Source: an uncultured Collinsella sp.
Lineage (GTDB): Bacteria; Actinomycetota; Coriobacteriia; Coriobacteriales; Coriobacteriaceae
DNA length: 61,157 nt
Reading direction: 5' to 3'
Assembly (NCBI GenBank): GCA_934643145.1
Contig: CAKUBM010000013.1
Coordinates: 1-61,157, forward strand
Shown here: positions 37,537-46,409 of the stretch, in pieces
Layout of the letters: each line of letters begins with the position of its first letter
Position numbering within the stretch: the stretch's first letter is position 1
Program-made: the position numbers and the translations under genes
Notes under the pieces: model-generated
Databases searched by the model: none
What the model was told of the DNA's origin: nothing
The model's input: the letters and a program-made list of their open reading frames with translations, nothing else

Positions 37537-37664
37537 AAAAAAGACTCCTGCCGCGGCATGATGCCCAAGGGGGCACCATGAAACAGCAGAAGTCATCAGC
37601 AACAAGGCGGTTTAGGGTGACGCAGCAACTTGACTGGCACACCCAGCGGAGACATTCATTCCGC
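37537..37664 (-). promoter_or_regulatory. Candidate fluoride (crcB-type) riboswitch with transcription terminator
   Basis: Read on the minus strand: a stem GCGGAATGAATGTCTCCGC (37646-37664), then AAACCGCC (37606-37613), GCTGATGAC (37592-37600) and GACTTCTGC (37586-37594). GACTTC can pair back with GAATGTC in the first stem with one bulge (ligand-bound form). Alternatively GACTTCTGC pairs with GCAGGAGTC (37543-37551), stacked on a second 9-bp stem (AUGGUGCCC/GGGCAUCAU), followed directly by six T's: a strong terminator. AAACCGC and GCTGATGA are conserved in fluoride riboswitches. An extra ~30-nt hairpin between the parts is atypical. Confidence 0.5.
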
Positions 37665-37746
37665 AGCGGCATCATAGCGGCAACGGCAACCAAGGTCAAC
37701 TGGTCTTTTGAGGCGGATGAGGACGTCTGCGCTTGGGGTGGTATCG

Positions 37747-38064
37747 TCAAAACACAAGCGTCAACTGTGCACCTTGCTCAACGGGTTGCTCCTTTCGCTC
37801 ACTCAGAAGCACCATTCGATCTTCGTACTGCTTCTCGGTCATCTCGATAACAGTGACCTCTCCGGCGCTCGGAAGATTCAGCTTGAGGCGAGCGATATGC
37901 GCTGCAGCGGATTCACGGGTCACTAACAGGCGCGAATACACCGAGAACTGTTCCATGTGGTAACCGTCGTTGATTAGGAACTTTCGAAAGTCGCTATACT
38001 GCCGACGCTCGGCTTTGCTTCCCGTCGGAAGATCGAACAGCACCAATAGCCTCATAACCCTCAT
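37747..38064 (-). CDS. cas2: CRISPR-associated endonuclease Cas2
   Basis: A 105-residue Cas2. The N-terminal strand M-R-L-L-V-L-F-D-L-P-T carries the conserved aspartate, and the ferredoxin-like fold continues to V-T-V-I-E-M-T-E-K-Q-Y, typical of type II Cas2. It starts 9 bp after cas1 with a GGGAGGAG ribosome site. Cas1 and Cas2 form the spacer integration complex. No csn2 or cas4 is present, which fits subtype II-C. Confidence 0.95.
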   Translation of the reverse strand: MRVMRLLVLFDLPTGSKAERRQYSDFRKFLINDGYHMEQFSVYSRLLVTRESAAAHIARLKLNLPSAGEVTVIEMTEKQYEDRMVLLSERKEQPVEQGAQLTLVF

Positions 38065-38073
38065 GGCTCCTCC

Positions 38074-38964
38074 CTATTCAACAGTTACCATCTCGAGCCC
38101 TTTTAGCTCGGGTAACAACAGCCTCTTTGGGTCCTTTTCGAGAACTGCGGTTCTGAGCGAAGAGAGCGTCATCTCTATACACTGCTGGCAGCCGCAGCGT
38201 TTTCCGTCGATGGTCATGACGTGCTCAAATACGCGGGCCAACAATGCTTTGTCGCGCTGTCCTAAAGGTTCCGCAACGCCGTAGCTCATGACAATCAGAT
38301 CGACGAGAGGACGGAAGGGTTCGATAAGGTCGTCGACAAGGTTGAATGCGTTGTAAACACTATGATGGTGGAGTCCTTGGGACACGAGCCATCCACCGCC
38401 AACGGCCGCTCTTCCGATGCCCGCGCGTAGGACGCTGTAGCCATAATCGAGAGCGGAGCTTTGCATGCTGTCACGTCTGGTCCCTTCGGTAATGAGGGCT
38501 TTAAAGTATGCGGAGGCGGCTGCGCCTTCACGGTTGTCCGTATCGCCCGAAAGAACGGTCTTAGCATAAGAGGGGAGAGGGTCTGTGGGCAGGCCCATCT
38601 CCGTGAGAACCGCTGCTTGATTGAGAATTTTTGCCTGAACGATCCGTTTCCAAAGCTGTTTTTTAAACGGAAGGCTCATCGCAAGCTGATCCTCGACGAT
38701 GCGCGCATGGCGCGAATGGGCGCCCATGGGGAGCATGAGACCATTGGGCATATGATCGCGCCCGCAAATCATGACGCCTATTCCCGCGTCGTTAAGCTGC
38801 GACATGCAGGCGACCGTCATCGTGGTTTGATGGGATTCGACAATGACGACCCAAATGTCCTCGAGGGGAATGGTGGAGCTGCGGTCGTCCACGGTGATCA
38901 TCAATAGGCCGTTCTTGATGCAGAGATGGGCCTTGCTCTGGATAAGTATTGTCCGTTGGGCCAT
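38074..38964 (-). CDS. cas1: CRISPR-associated integrase Cas1 (type II)
   Basis: A 296-residue Cas1. An N-terminal beta domain is followed by an alpha domain with the metal-binding residues E146 (R-E-G-A-A-A-S-A-Y-F), a histidine in GLHHHSVYN (about 200-201) and the acidic pair in LVDDLIEPFRP (about 211-215). The C-terminus reads L-P-E-L-K-G-L-E. It is divergent from the tracrRNA gene, whose promoter box lies only 30 bp from the cas1 start. The ribosome site is weak. Confidence 0.96.
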   Translation of the reverse strand: MAQRTILIQSKAHLCIKNGLLMITVDDRSSTIPLEDIWVVIVESHQTTMTVACMSQLNDAGIGVMICGRDHMPNGLMLPMGAHSRHARIVEDQLAMSLPFKKQLWKRIVQAKILNQAAVLTEMGLPTDPLPSYAKTVLSGDTDNREGAAASAYFKALITEGTRRDSMQSSALDYGYSVLRAGIGRAAVGGGWLVSQGLHHHSVYNAFNLVDDLIEPFRPLVDLIVMSYGVAEPLGQRDKALLARVFEHVMTIDGKRCGCQQCIEMTLSSLRTAVLEKDPKRLLLPELKGLEMVTVE

Positions 38965-38993
38965 TTTGTCGGCGACCTTCCCCGCATTAGCGC

Positions 38994-38999
38994 TACAAT
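38994..38999 (+). promoter_or_regulatory. -10 box of the tracrRNA promoter
   Basis: TACAAT at 38994-38999 would place the RNA start near 39006, just before the anti-repeat. No convincing -35 was found at 16-18 bp. Confidence 0.5.
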
Positions 39000-39005
39000 A
39001 CAGCT

Positions 39006-39124
39006 AAGTCGAAAGCAGCTCACCTTGGGGAAGGGCGCGGCTCCAGACAAGGGGAGCCACTTAAGTGGCTTACCCGTAAAGTTACCCCCGTTCAATCTTC
39101 GGATTGGGCGGGGCGAACTTTTTT
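39006..39124 (+). ncRNA. tracrRNA
   Basis: The anti-repeat at 39017-39048 shares TCACCTTGGGGAAGGGCGCG exactly with the plus strand of the CRISPR repeat, then diverges slightly (GCTCCAGAC against CGCTCAAGAC), leaving a bulge in the duplex. Next come a nexus-like hairpin (GGG-AGCCACTT-AAGTGGCT-CCC, 39049-39075) and a terminator hairpin with a TTCG loop (39086-39113), ending in six T's (39119-39124). It is therefore transcribed from the plus strand, so crRNAs must come from the minus strand of the array. Confidence 0.92.
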
Positions 39125-39403
39125 GGGCGAACGTTGACCAGTATTCCGTAAACGGTAGTTATGAATAGCATTTAGGCGGGTCCTTTTGAGTGGCCTGATG
39201 CCCTGGATTTAATTCGATTGTGGAGAAAAGTTCATAAATCGCCGTGCCGAATACGGCTCTTTTCTTGCATGAAGCGCGATGTGCCGATGTACTTTGTTTC
39301 GAAAAAATGAATCGCAGATGCCGATCCGAGGCCGAATCAGCCTTCTTTTTTGATGTTTGAAAACAGAAAAGCCCCTGTTGAGGGGGCTTTTCTGTGCGCA
39401 CAT
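39125..39403. other. Presumed leader region between tracrRNA and array
   Basis: 279 bp, A/T-richer than the surroundings, without a supported gene. It adjoins the end of the array with perfect repeats, so it probably contains the integration leader. A terminator hairpin sits near its right end. Confidence 0.5.
39365..39395 (-). terminator. Terminator of the pre-crRNA transcript
   Basis: AGAAAAGCCCC pairs with GGGGCTTTTCT; on the minus strand it is followed by T-rich sequence (GTTTTC and beyond). It would stop array transcription before the tracrRNA and cas1 region. Confidence 0.7.
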
Positions 39404-41949
39404 AGCGTATCACCTTGGGGAAGGGCGCGCGCTCAAGACCTGAGGAAATGCTTGGCCAAGTTTTCGACAAGCGTATCACCTTGGGGAAGGGCGCGCGCTC
39501 AAGACCTCCGCGACCGTGTTGTAGACCGTGGAGCCAGCGTATCACCTTGGGGAAGGGCGCGCGCTCAAGACGCTGTACACATCTTCTTACGACGCGACCG
39601 CAGCGTATCACCTTGGGGAAGGGCGCGCGCTCAAGACGTAAATCCGGTCAGGTTGTCCTTTGCGCGGAGCGTATCACCTTGGGGAAGGGCGCGCGCTCAA
39701 GACTATCGTTGACAAAATCTTTCATCGTGTCCTTAGCGTATCACCTTGGGGAAGGGCGCGCGCTCAAGACACGAGGCTCGCGTGAATCTCGACATCGTCG
39801 AGCGTATCACCTTGGGGAAGGGCGCGCGCTCAAGACAATCAAAGATTAAGAACTGTGTGCACGTTGAGCGTATCACCTTGGGGAAGGGCGCGCGCTCAAG
39901 ACGCAAGCTACTCCAGCATCAAGGCAACCGATAGCGTATCACCTTGGGGAAGGGCGCGCGCTCAAGACTTAAACAGGAAACAATGTAGTAAATCAGGAAG
40001 CGTATCACCTTGGGGAAGGGCGCGCGCTCAAGACATAGGAAACAACGATAAGTTTGTCATAAAGTAGCGTATCACCTTGGGGAAGGGCGCGCGCTCAAGA
40101 CCTCTGGGGTCAGCTGAGGGAGCGGGTTGGGAGCGTATCACCTTGGGGAAGGGCGCGCGCTCAAGACACAAGACACAGTCACACCGGCTCACATCGGAGC
40201 GTATCACCTTGGGGAAGGGCGCGCGCTCAAGACGTAGCAATAGCAGGAAGAACAATGTTAGTAAAGCGTATCACCTTGGGGAAGGGCGCGCGCTCAAGAC
40301 CGGCACAACGAGACGCAGGCACGAGACGAAGAGCGTATCACCTTGGGGAAGGGCGCGCGCTCAAGACTGTTCAGCGTATATATTTCCTCTTCCCGGGAGC
40401 GTATCACCTTGGGGAAGGGCGCGCGCTCAAGACTTGAGCACCGTTGTCTCAAAGTCGGCTTCAAGCGTATCACCTTGGGGAAGGGCGCGCGCTCAAGACT
40501 CGAGGTCGAGCGGCCCGGCGTATCCGTCGAGCGTATCACCTTGGGGAAGGGCGCGCGCTCAAGACTCAGATGTACGTTTAGCACGTGCCATAGGGAGCGT
40601 ATCACCTTGGGGAAGGGCGCGCGCTCAAGACCATCACGGGCATCTTGATCGCCTCGGCAACAGCGTATCACCTTGGGGAAGGGCGCGCGCTCAAGACAAT
40701 TTTGTAAGAATAACTTCCCTAAACTTAAGCGTATCACCTTGGGGAAGGGCGCGCGCTCAAGACAGAAGCGCCTGCACCTCCCTGCGCCCGCTCAGCGTAT
40801 CACCTTGGGGAAGGGCGCGCGCTCAAGACCTATCTGATATGGCAACTTTGACGTTGAATAGCGTATCACCTTGGGGAAGGGCGCGCGCTCAAGACACGGC
40901 CAGCAGGTGGTCCAGGCTCATGGTCAGCGTATCACCTTGGGGAAGGGCGCGCGCTCAAGACATGCCGTTGATGCAGACGTGGACCCCATTTAGCGTATCA
41001 CCTTGGGGAAGGGCGCGCGCTCAAGACTTATCTACCTGGGCGCATTAGCGCTAGCCCAGCGTATCACCTTGGGGAAGGGCGCGCGCTCAAGACTGCAGCA
41101 TTGCATACACTCAGGCAACGCACAGCGTATCACCTTGGGGAAGGGCGCGCGCTCAAGACGCGCTATCGCAGCTGGAGCATACCAGCGACAGCGTATCACC
41201 TTGGGGAAGGGCGCGCGCTCAAGACAGCGGCTGTCAGAGCCACATTGCAAGCCGTAGCGTATCACCTTGGGGAAGGGCGCGCGCTCAAGACACATAATAA
41301 CAGTGAGACGAACGGCCTGTGAGCGTATCACCTTGGGGAAGGGCGCGCGCTCAAGACTGTAGAGAGTTTGCTTTGCAACACCAGCTAAGCGTATCACCTT
41401 GGGGAAGGGCGCGCGCTCAAGACAATGCAGTCTATCAATTCCTGCGAGGTGCCAGCGTATCACCTTGGGGAAGGGCGCGCGCTCAAGACGTGAAGAAGGT
41501 ACAAAGAATGATGTAAACAAGCGTATCACCTTGGGGAAGGGCGCGCGCTCAAGACATGTCGCTGGAGCTAAGAAGCTCGACCGACAGCGTATCACCTTGG
41601 GGAAGGGCGCGCGCTCAAGACTTGCCGCTTTCGCTAGTTGCCCAGTCTGCAAGCGTATCACCTTGGGGAAGGGCGCGCGCTCAAGACGCCGTCCACCACG
41701 TGATGGAGCTGAACGGTAGCGTATCACCTTGGGGAAGGGCGCGCTCAAGACGAGTTGGTGGCCTGCCGCTCGACGTGTTCAAGCGTATCACCTTGGGGAA
41801 GGGCGCGCGCTCAAGACCCGCCGGTGCCAGTAACCTCTCCCAGATACAGCGTATCACCTTGGGGAAGGGCGCGTGCTCAAGACTGCCATTGCTTTACGGT
41901 ATCGCCTATACCAAGCGTATTACCTTGGGGAGGTGCACGTGTGAAAGGT
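39404..41949 (-). CRISPR. Type II-C CRISPR array, 39 repeats and 38 spacers
   Basis: 36-bp repeats (plus strand begins AGCGTATCACC and ends CGCTCAAGAC) alternate with 30-31 bp spacers at a 66-67 bp period. Repeats 1-35 look identical. Repeat 36 (41718) lacks two bases, repeat 38 (41848) has C to T at one site, and repeat 39 (41914) is heavily altered. The decay gradient marks the right, cas9-facing end as the old end. The tracrRNA anti-repeat shows crRNA is read from the minus strand, where the repeat starts GTCTTGAGCGCG. The array lies between cas9 and cas1, not at the outer edge of the locus. Confidence 0.98.
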
Positions 41950-41979
41950 CCAGTGGCCAGAGGGCGCTACGCCTAGTTG

Positions 41980-42014
41980 ATTGTATTGTCTCCGGAAGGA
42001 TGCATGCTCAAGGC
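41980..42014 (-). repeat. Fossil CRISPR repeat
   Basis: Exactly 66 bp after the start of degenerate repeat 39, the sequence from ATTGTATTGTC to GCATGCTCAAGGC matches the repeat at about 22 of 36 positions, including GGAAGG and GCTCAAG. It is a decayed 40th repeat. Its minus-strand end reads TACAAT where the intact repeat has TACGCT. Confidence 0.6.
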
Positions 42015-42092
42015 GGCCTGATTCAGTTTGAAAACTCCTTTAAGGCTATTGCTGCAAAGAGAATTTTGGAACAGAGGAGCGGTTGTAGATAA

Positions 42093-42122
42093 GGGGCGGT
42101 CGCTAAAAGCAAAACCGCCCCC
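42093..42122 (-). terminator. Terminator of cas9
   Basis: GGGGCGGT and ACCGCCCC arms lie 8 bp past the cas9 stop. T content after the stem is modest on the minus strand. Confidence 0.65.
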
Positions 42123-42129
42123 GTTGGCT

Positions 42130-45100
42130 TTAATTATCGAGAATGCTTTCGCGAATAATGATCGGCCTCAATTCATTTGAGAGCATTCCAACCGAAGGGA
42201 ATGCAATCTCCTTTTTCGTTAGAGCATCAACGAAGGTCCAATTAGCCGTTGCAATGTTGTAGCCATTGTAGCGACCGAGCCTATCTCCGACTTTGATAAG
42301 TTCACCCAGATATATCTCGAGTGGCTCTTGAGTTAGGAGGCTATCGGGGACGGCTTTCCATGCTTTGCGTCCATATTTTTGCTTCGCAATCTTCGGCACA
42401 TACGTCCCATCCTTAAGCGCGGGAATATCTGCCTTGTAGACCGGGTCTGCGTACCAAGCACCCTGCCCCTTCTTGGCCTCCGGATCATGCCAGAGCCTCA
42501 GGCACAGCATCTCGCTCACCTTGATGACCGATTTCTCGTCCTCCGACACAACGGCGTTGCCCATGACGATGTCCTTATCGGAGCCCACTTTGCGAGCGAG
42601 GTCTTTACCCTGTGCATTAACGCCGGCATAGCGATAAACCGTCTGCTCGAACAGCTCGCCCTTTCCCTTACGCGGAACAAAGCGGGTGGGTACGACAAAA
42701 TCGTGCGCTGCACGCACTTCGTTCGCAAAGGTCTCCCAGGGCATAACGCTTTCGAGCGCCTTCATAATGGCATCGCGGCGCTGGGTTTCGTTCACGCCCC
42801 TGGTGATGCTCCAGTGCGTTTCCTGGTTGATTCGAGCGGTTTTAATCACAAGGCTTCGGCTGCATGCTGCAATCACGCAGGCATCGGTGGCATGGTGGCG
42901 ATCGTCCGTGCGGTCTTTCTCGCCATTCGAACCAAAGTTAAGCCCCCACCTGCGACGCAGCCATGCGGTTGCTCTGCCGGTGGTAGGAACAACATGCGCC
43001 TTTGCGCCGTCATCGGGGAACAGCAGGCAGTCGGCGAGGTAGGCGCATACTTCTCGTGACATATAAGCGGTGTCGGTGAAGCTGCGGGCTAAGAACTCGC
43101 CTTCTTTAGCATCAAGATCTTTTTCCAGCAGGAAGTTCTTTTTGCGACGGCTGAGTTTCTGGTTTTCCTGAACGCGACGCTCAAAAGCATCCCATGAAGG
43201 CGCGCCGTCGTGGGACATCCATTCGTAAGGCGTCTGCTCGCGCTTGTCCTGATTGCTTTTTGCGAGGACCAGGACCTTGTTGTTGCGCGAGTTTTCTCCC
43301 GTGCGAGAGAACGGCAGGATATGGTCAATCTGCGTGTAAGTGTCGTCGCTAATGAGGCGATCAACTTCGATTTTAGCGCCCGTATAAAGGTCGAAGCACT
43401 CCTGCTCCTCCCACAGGCGGTACTTCTCTATCTGTTTGCCCGTGACCTCTTCTGTTGTGCAGCCGCGCAGCTCAGCGATTTGTCCGGCGATGCGTTCGCG
43501 ATTCTTCTCGTTTTTCTTATTGGCCTTGGCAATCTCATCTTTCGCACGCTGAGGCAACCTAAGCTCTCGATCAAGCTCAACGTGGATTTCGTTTGGCACG
43601 CCCCACTTGCGGCAGATGGCATTGACCACTTTTCGCATTTGCGACATGGAGCGAATGACGACGGGATTGTTGTTGGTCCGGCCGGTACGTTCAACCCAGA
43701 GCTCATAGGGCATCAGACGATTGGAACGCTCGAGCTGGGCGCCAGCGATGCGCAGCCCCAGCAGACCGCAGTCATTTTCGGCCTGCGTAAGGTTAAGGAC
43801 CTCGGGCTCCTCGAGGCAGTCGAGGAGCATGTCGAGTGCCTTTTTGGAACGGTTGCCATAGCCGTTAAGAGCTTTGGATGAATAGGGAAGCTTGCAAAGC
43901 GCTTCGATCTCCGCTTCTGAGAGCGGCAACTCCTGAAGTCGCTCTTGCAGTACGGGGAGAGCTGAGGAATATGCTACCGCTTCCATGACAGCGTCGGCGA
44001 GATCGCGGTCGTCGCGCAAACGCTGCAAGAGAATGGGGTTGGCTGTATCGAGGGTGTTGCGGAGCGTGCGCCATCCCTTGGGCTTGTATACCTCGCGCGT
44101 CTTTTCGTCAGCTGCCGGAACTCCCTTAAAGTAATCACCGGAGCTAAGGTCGAGTGCTTTTCGGAGGGCGCCGAACTTAACGGCACAATCTTTGTTGCCT
44201 CGAATGGGTTCGCACGAGAACAGGATTGCAATGCACTCATCGCGCTCCGTTGCGCTCAAGGCGCGAGAGGTCCCGTCTTCGTGGATGATGGTGATGTTGC
44301 CGAGTGCGCCATAGGCTGCAACGAGTTCGCTCGTGAGCGTGCAGCGTGCGGCTCGTTTTTCTGTTGGGAAGTATGAGCAGTGGCCAACGAGGTCGTACGT
44401 GCGACGGTCGAAGTCTTTGCGCGAACGCTCCCAATCGCAAACCTCGATATATGCGGCCTCAAATTCCGGCGAAGCGTATTTGGAGCCAAAGGAGCGTTGA
44501 GCAGTAAATAGGATATGAGTTTCTTCGATAAGCTGGGCATGCGTTACGCACTTGTCATAATTGCCGCCGCGATTGCGACTTTGAGGCTGCTGAGCGAGCC
44601 ATTCGCCAACGGTGCGGCACGATGTCCCCGCAATTGCCTCTTTGTTAGCTGCCAAGGCGGAAAGAACCTTGCCACCCTCGCTCGATTTATCCTGATTGCC
44701 TTCTCCGTGGGGGATGTATCCACGACGTTTGCAGAGGGAGTAAAGGACCAACGCCCACTCGCGATCGTTGAGCAGGCGCTCAAGACCATCAACGCGAAGC
44801 TTGAGCGGCTGCTTGTCGCCTTTTGTGGTGTGGAAATACTCTTTGGTGGCGTCTTGGGGGATGAGGCCATAAGCCTTGAGTACTTGGAGACAGTGCTTCA
44901 AGCGGGCCTGGGTACGGTCGATGTTTCGACGGGTAGAGCGGAAGCCCCTGCGAATAACCGCAAGACTTTGGCCCGTTTTAGGATGAGTTGGTGAGTCAAA
45001 CAATCTGACGCCCAAATCCAGGATTTCATGATTGGCTGTGTCGATAAGTGCGAATCCGCAGCTTGCAATACCTGGATCCATACCAAGCACAAGATGCCTG

Positions 45101-45144
45101 GGAAGTCCGAGCTTCCCAATTTCGCGGTTGATGGTGATCTCCAT
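42130..45144 (-). CDS. cas9: CRISPR-associated endonuclease Cas9, compact type II-C
   Basis: A 1004-residue RNA-guided nuclease. RuvC-I is LVLGMDPGIASCG (D23), followed by an arginine-rich bridge helix (RRGFRSTRRNIDRTQARLK, about 66-84). RuvC-II is IHVELDREL (E523), HNH is QIDHILPFS (H608) with N-N-K-V-L-V, and RuvC-III is DDRHHATDA (H751, D754). All catalytic residues are present. The short length and lack of csn2 place it in II-C. The start MEITINREIG follows GAGAGGGG; a longer frame of 14 codons has no ribosome site. Its minus-strand direction matches that of the array. Confidence 0.97.
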   Translation of the reverse strand: MEITINREIGKLGLPRHLVLGMDPGIASCGFALIDTANHEILDLGVRLFDSPTHPKTGQSLAVIRRGFRSTRRNIDRTQARLKHCLQVLKAYGLIPQDATKEYFHTTKGDKQPLKLRVDGLERLLNDREWALVLYSLCKRRGYIPHGEGNQDKSSEGGKVLSALAANKEAIAGTSCRTVGEWLAQQPQSRNRGGNYDKCVTHAQLIEETHILFTAQRSFGSKYASPEFEAAYIEVCDWERSRKDFDRRTYDLVGHCSYFPTEKRAARCTLTSELVAAYGALGNITIIHEDGTSRALSATERDECIAILFSCEPIRGNKDCAVKFGALRKALDLSSGDYFKGVPAADEKTREVYKPKGWRTLRNTLDTANPILLQRLRDDRDLADAVMEAVAYSSALPVLQERLQELPLSEAEIEALCKLPYSSKALNGYGNRSKKALDMLLDCLEEPEVLNLTQAENDCGLLGLRIAGAQLERSNRLMPYELWVERTGRTNNNPVVIRSMSQMRKVVNAICRKWGVPNEIHVELDRELRLPQRAKDEIAKANKKNEKNRERIAGQIAELRGCTTEEVTGKQIEKYRLWEEQECFDLYTGAKIEVDRLISDDTYTQIDHILPFSRTGENSRNNKVLVLAKSNQDKREQTPYEWMSHDGAPSWDAFERRVQENQKLSRRKKNFLLEKDLDAKEGEFLARSFTDTAYMSREVCAYLADCLLFPDDGAKAHVVPTTGRATAWLRRRWGLNFGSNGEKDRTDDRHHATDACVIAACSRSLVIKTARINQETHWSITRGVNETQRRDAIMKALESVMPWETFANEVRAAHDFVVPTRFVPRKGKGELFEQTVYRYAGVNAQGKDLARKVGSDKDIVMGNAVVSEDEKSVIKVSEMLCLRLWHDPEAKKGQGAWYADPVYKADIPALKDGTYVPKIAKQKYGRKAWKAVPDSLLTQEPLEIYLGELIKVGDRLGRYNGYNIATANWTFVDALTKKEIAFPSVGMLSNELRPIIIRESILDN

Positions 45145-45369
45145 GGAGCACCCCTCTCTAATAAGAACTCTAGAGAACAGTATCATCGCGTGAGGACATG
45201 GGTCGGGTGTGTTGGCCGAGCGGTCATTTTGTTAGGCAAACGGAAACGATTTATTCGGCCTTTTTATTGGCTTCCGGATGATGCCACCTGCTGGAGCTGC
45301 ATCTCACTCTGAAGTTGAACAAGGGGCGCGCCTTCCGGATGAACTATCAAGCCGAAATTGCCCGAAGAG

Positions 45370-46227
45370 CTACATCCACGGATCCGTCTCGCGCCAGTTT
45401 TCGCAAAAGCCGATCTTGTCTAGTGGAATGTCATTGAACTTTGCGATTAACTCTTCAAGGCTGTACCGCCATCGCGCCGATTCATCAATGCCCTCTAGCA
45501 TGTAGTAAAGAACGGATAAGACGGCAAAGGTCTTGTCGTTAGAGCCGTGAAATTCTTTCCAAGCTTTGGGGATCATGGGTTTTACGCCCCATGTCCTATT
45601 CCATACCCTAGAGTGATGACAACAAGCATTTCTGGAGACGCGGAGTACGGAAATCCAATTCTTGAGGATGGGAACTTTCACGCCAAACTCGTTTGCAATT
45701 GTCGCTTTCGTTTGTGGTGACATTTCAGAATAAAGCAGCTCAATCGTTCCCATTGTGATGCATTCCACCATCATCCAGTAGGGCGGCAGCTCCTGTTCGT
45801 CACCGTATTTAGCCACGAAGTGCTTAATGTACTGCTCGTTTTTCTTTGCTGTGGAGAACTCCCGTTTGAGCCTCGCTACGGCTGCGTCAGGGTAACAGAA
45901 AGGTCCGGATTCCTCAGATGCAAGATAGGCAATCCTGCTTCTGAGATAAATCTCAATTCTACCGACCGCGTCAAACATTAACTGTCGGAGGCCTCGGTCA
46001 AATTCATACGCGCGGATGATGGTTTCGAATGTTGTGCCCTCACGAAAGATGGTGTTCCCGGACTTGCTTTTGATTTTGTAGGGAAACCAGTAGGCGGACA
46101 GTCTGTAGTAGCCGATTTCGACCAAAGCGCGCTCGAGCTCGCTTTGGTTGGCGCACTCAAGGCCCTTGTTTTCTATCAGTAGCGTTACCTGTTCGCTGAT
46201 GGATTTCCACGACTTCTGATATTTCAT
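45370..46227 (-). CDS. AbiD/AbiF (Abi_2) family abortive infection protein with HEPN RNase motif
   Basis: A 285-residue Abi_2 protein. The N-terminal YQKSWKSISEQVTLL and YYRLSAYWFPY, then FDRGLRQLMFDAVGRIEIYLRSR, are typical of the family. The R-x4-H motif of HEPN ribonucleases appears as RNACCH (R199, H204). These proteins cause growth arrest after phage infection, probably by RNA cleavage. It lies 225 bp upstream of cas9 on the same strand and is A/T-richer than its neighbours, so it looks like an acquired part of a defence island. It may share transcription with cas9. Confidence 0.85.
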   Translation of the reverse strand: MKYQKSWKSISEQVTLLIENKGLECANQSELERALVEIGYYRLSAYWFPYKIKSKSGNTIFREGTTFETIIRAYEFDRGLRQLMFDAVGRIEIYLRSRIAYLASEESGPFCYPDAAVARLKREFSTAKKNEQYIKHFVAKYGDEQELPPYWMMVECITMGTIELLYSEMSPQTKATIANEFGVKVPILKNWISVLRVSRNACCHHSRVWNRTWGVKPMIPKAWKEFHGSNDKTFAVLSVLYYMLEGIDESARWRYSLEELIAKFNDIPLDKIGFCENWRETDPWM

Positions 46228-46409
46228 TTTGTCCTCTTGATATAAAAAGAGCTGGAGTTGCGCATCGTTGAGAGGCTTTCCAGCTTTAGCAGAACCAGCT
46301 TATAAGATGCAACGACTCATGTCAAGAAAACTGCCGGATGGTCTTGAAAACTGCTGGTCAGCTGCTGGTCAGCTAGCCTTAAACCTGATATGCAGCACGG
46401 CGCCCCACG

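Noticed and set aside
39350..41976. Long open frames on both strands across the CRISPR array, with repeated peptides such as SVSPWGRARAQD or LERAPFPKVIR.
   Set aside because: They arise because the repeat-spacer unit is 66 bp (a multiple of three) and the repeat has no stops. They have no ribosome sites and end wherever a spacer supplies a stop.
42001..42093. A short frame (starting ATGCATGCTCAAGG) between the array and the cas9 terminator.
   Set aside because: It begins inside the fossil repeat, has no ribosome site and resembles no known protein.
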